Shown here in pieces: positions 63,132-64,000 of a stretch of DNA of 64,000 nucleotides (position 1 is the first letter of the stretch; every line of letters begins with the position of its first letter). Source of the stretch: Chryseolinea soli (GTDB lineage: Bacteria > Bacteroidota > Bacteroidia > Cytophagales > Cyclobacteriaceae); the NCBI RefSeq assembly GCF_003589925.1, contig NZ_CP032382.1:186001-250000 (forward strand), read 5' to 3'. Both the position numbers and the translations under genes were made by a program. The notes beneath the pieces are model-generated. The model made no database searches, had not been told where the DNA came from, and saw nothing but the letters and a program-made list of their open reading frames with translations.

Positions 63132-63421
63132 TTAAGATTTATCGTCATGCTTCGGTTTGACAAGCCGGGGAAAAAGTATGACCACAAAGCTTATCGCCGT
63201 CATCCACGCACGCAACCGGCCGCGATCCCCGCACCCCAACCCAGTCCATCGACAAAAAGCGCAAACGCCGCGACACAAAAGACTATCCCAACCCAACGCG
63301 CGACCCGGCGATGCTGCTGCAACCATACGCTGAGTTTGTCAGCGGGCAACACCGCGCGTTGGGAAGTTGTATAGAGTGCATAGCATCCGAGCAATTGCGT
63401 CCATGCGGCCGTCAAGATCAT
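63132..63421 (-). pseudogene. DUF3325-like membrane protein with a frameshift
   Basis: Starting at the ATG at 63421, 73 residues (MILTAAWTQLLGCYALYTTS ... GIAAGCVRG) end at a TGA at 63200-63202. The overlapping frame continues the family-like sequence (WMTAISFVVILFPRLVKPKH) to 63132. Joining them by one added base near 63205 gives about 97 residues, with the two-part pattern of DUF3325: an N-terminal helix, basic loop (QQHRRVARWVG) and C-terminal helices with P-R. It is downstream (35 bases) of a TonB-dependent siderophore-type receptor, in the gene order where PepSY/DUF3325 partners occur. Either the gene is broken or the sequence has a base error; the stop itself is at an ATGA. Confidence 0.6.
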
Positions 63422-63455
63422 GGGTAGGCGACGTTAGATCCATTTGTGTTTGACA

Positions 63456-64000
63456 TCAGAACTTGTAGGAGAGGCTAATGACAGCGTTTCTTGGTTTCTG
63501 AGGATTCACGGTAGAATAACCCGTGTAATACGCCTTGTCGGTGATATTGTTTACATTCAGGGCGATGCGCACGCCGTTCACATTGTAAAAAACAGACCCA
63601 TTCAGAACGGTATAGCCCGGCAACACGAATTTTCCCGTCACATCACTGTCCAGAACGGACATGTCGCTGACGCGGTTGCCGCCAAAGCCAAACCCTAAAC
63701 CTTTCAAATCGCCACCGTTAAACGTGTAGGTAGCCCAAGCGTTGACAAGGTCTTTGGGGCCTGAATAGATCGGGCGCTTGCCGGTTTCCAACCATACATT
63801 GGCTTTGTCGCCGTCCAACACTTCGCTTTCGTTGTGGCTATACCCGGCAATGATGTTCAAGCCTTCCACCGGGTTTGCGTTCAGGTCGATCTCGAAACCT
63901 TTGCTTTCCACTTTGCCGCCCTGAAGACTGTTGTTGATGTTGGCCGGATCGCCCGTTACGAGGTTGTCTACTTTAATATCATAGTAACTTACCGTCGCAT
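63456..64000 (-). CDS. TonB-dependent siderophore-type receptor, C-terminal part, start off the right edge
   Basis: The frame is open to the right edge (about 181 codons visible). Characteristic outer-membrane barrel strands are ATVSYYDIKVDNLVTGD, GKVESKGFEIDLNANPVEGL, NIIAGYSHNESEVLDGD, DLVNAWATYTFNGGDLKGLG, FVLPGYTVLNGSVFYNVNGV and the C-terminal NVNNITDKAYYTGYSTVNPQ followed by PRNAVISLSYKF with the terminal Phe required for BAM assembly. Similarity to the siderophore (FhuA/FpvA-like) subgroup comes from the QGGKVES and NPQKPRN motifs. The plug and TonB box lie outside the window. A DUF3325-like gene follows. Confidence 0.93.
   Translation of the reverse strand, partial: ATVSYYDIKVDNLVTGDPANINNSLQGGKVESKGFEIDLNANPVEGLNIIAGYSHNESEVLDGDKANVWLETGKRPIYSGPKDLVNAWATYTFNGGDLKGLGFGFGGNRVSDMSVLDSDVTGKFVLPGYTVLNGSVFYNVNGVRIALNVNNITDKAYYTGYSTVNPQKPRNAVISLSYKF

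Overview
The window comes from a Bacteroidota chromosome, most likely a Cytophagales-type organism. This is inferred from several features: giant Rhs/YD proteins preceded by Ig-like modules, a SprB-like repeat protein, a Por (T9SS) C-terminal sorting domain on one secreted protein, a PadR plus FtsX-type permease pair, and candidate promoters of the TAnnTTTG type. I see no rRNA, tRNA, CRISPR array, insertion sequence or phage gene.

Positions 1 to about 44,560 hold 19 or so genes, all on the minus strand with very short gaps or start/stop overlaps, so they look like one enormous operon read from right to left. It opens with a type IV pilus / type II secretion-like machine: prepilin (44557), prepilin peptidase, GspE/PilB ATPase, secretin, a PilM-PilN (GspL-like) fusion, a PilO-like protein, a small FN3-like lipoprotein, a PilP/GspC-like protein, a membrane-tethered Skp/OmpH-like chaperone and another lipoprotein. 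Large predicted export substrates follow without a strand change: an SpvB/Rhs-type protein (1717 aa), a leucine-rich-repeat protein with an Rhs-like tail, a LolA-like protein, giant Rhs protein B (about 3516 aa) with a small immunity-like gene, a SprB-repeat protein, a MORN/YwqK-like protein, giant Rhs protein A (3597 aa) with its own small downstream gene, and finally a membrane-anchored, possibly minor-pilin-like protein that runs off the left edge. The two Rhs proteins are paralogous mosaics. Long blocks are almost identical, but an internal module and the C-terminal toxin-like domain are unrelated.

My main hypothesis is that this locus is a dedicated T4P/T2SS-like export pathway for giant polymorphic Rhs toxins or adhesins. 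The Rhs proteins have Sec signal peptides but end in a toxin-like domain, so they cannot carry a C-terminal T9SS signal. The secretin machine encoded upstream is therefore a plausible outer-membrane route. No PilC/GspF platform gene is visible in the window.

About 0.9 kb of apparently non-coding DNA separates this operon from an ordinary right half (45.5 to 64 kb). That half contains a DUF4440/SnoaL-like protein; an HxlR regulator divergent from an SDR oxidoreductase; an AraC regulator; a membrane histidine kinase; a T9SS-secreted endonuclease/exonuclease/phosphatase-family protein; a GAF histidine kinase; a DUF3291 protein divergent from a second HxlR regulator; a membrane class III nucleotidyl cyclase; a membrane-anchored unknown protein; a PEP mutase/isocitrate lyase-family enzyme; an FtsX-type ABC permease translationally coupled to a PadR regulator; a small membrane protein; a frameshifted DUF3325-like gene; and the C-terminus of a TonB-dependent siderophore-type receptor cut by the right edge.
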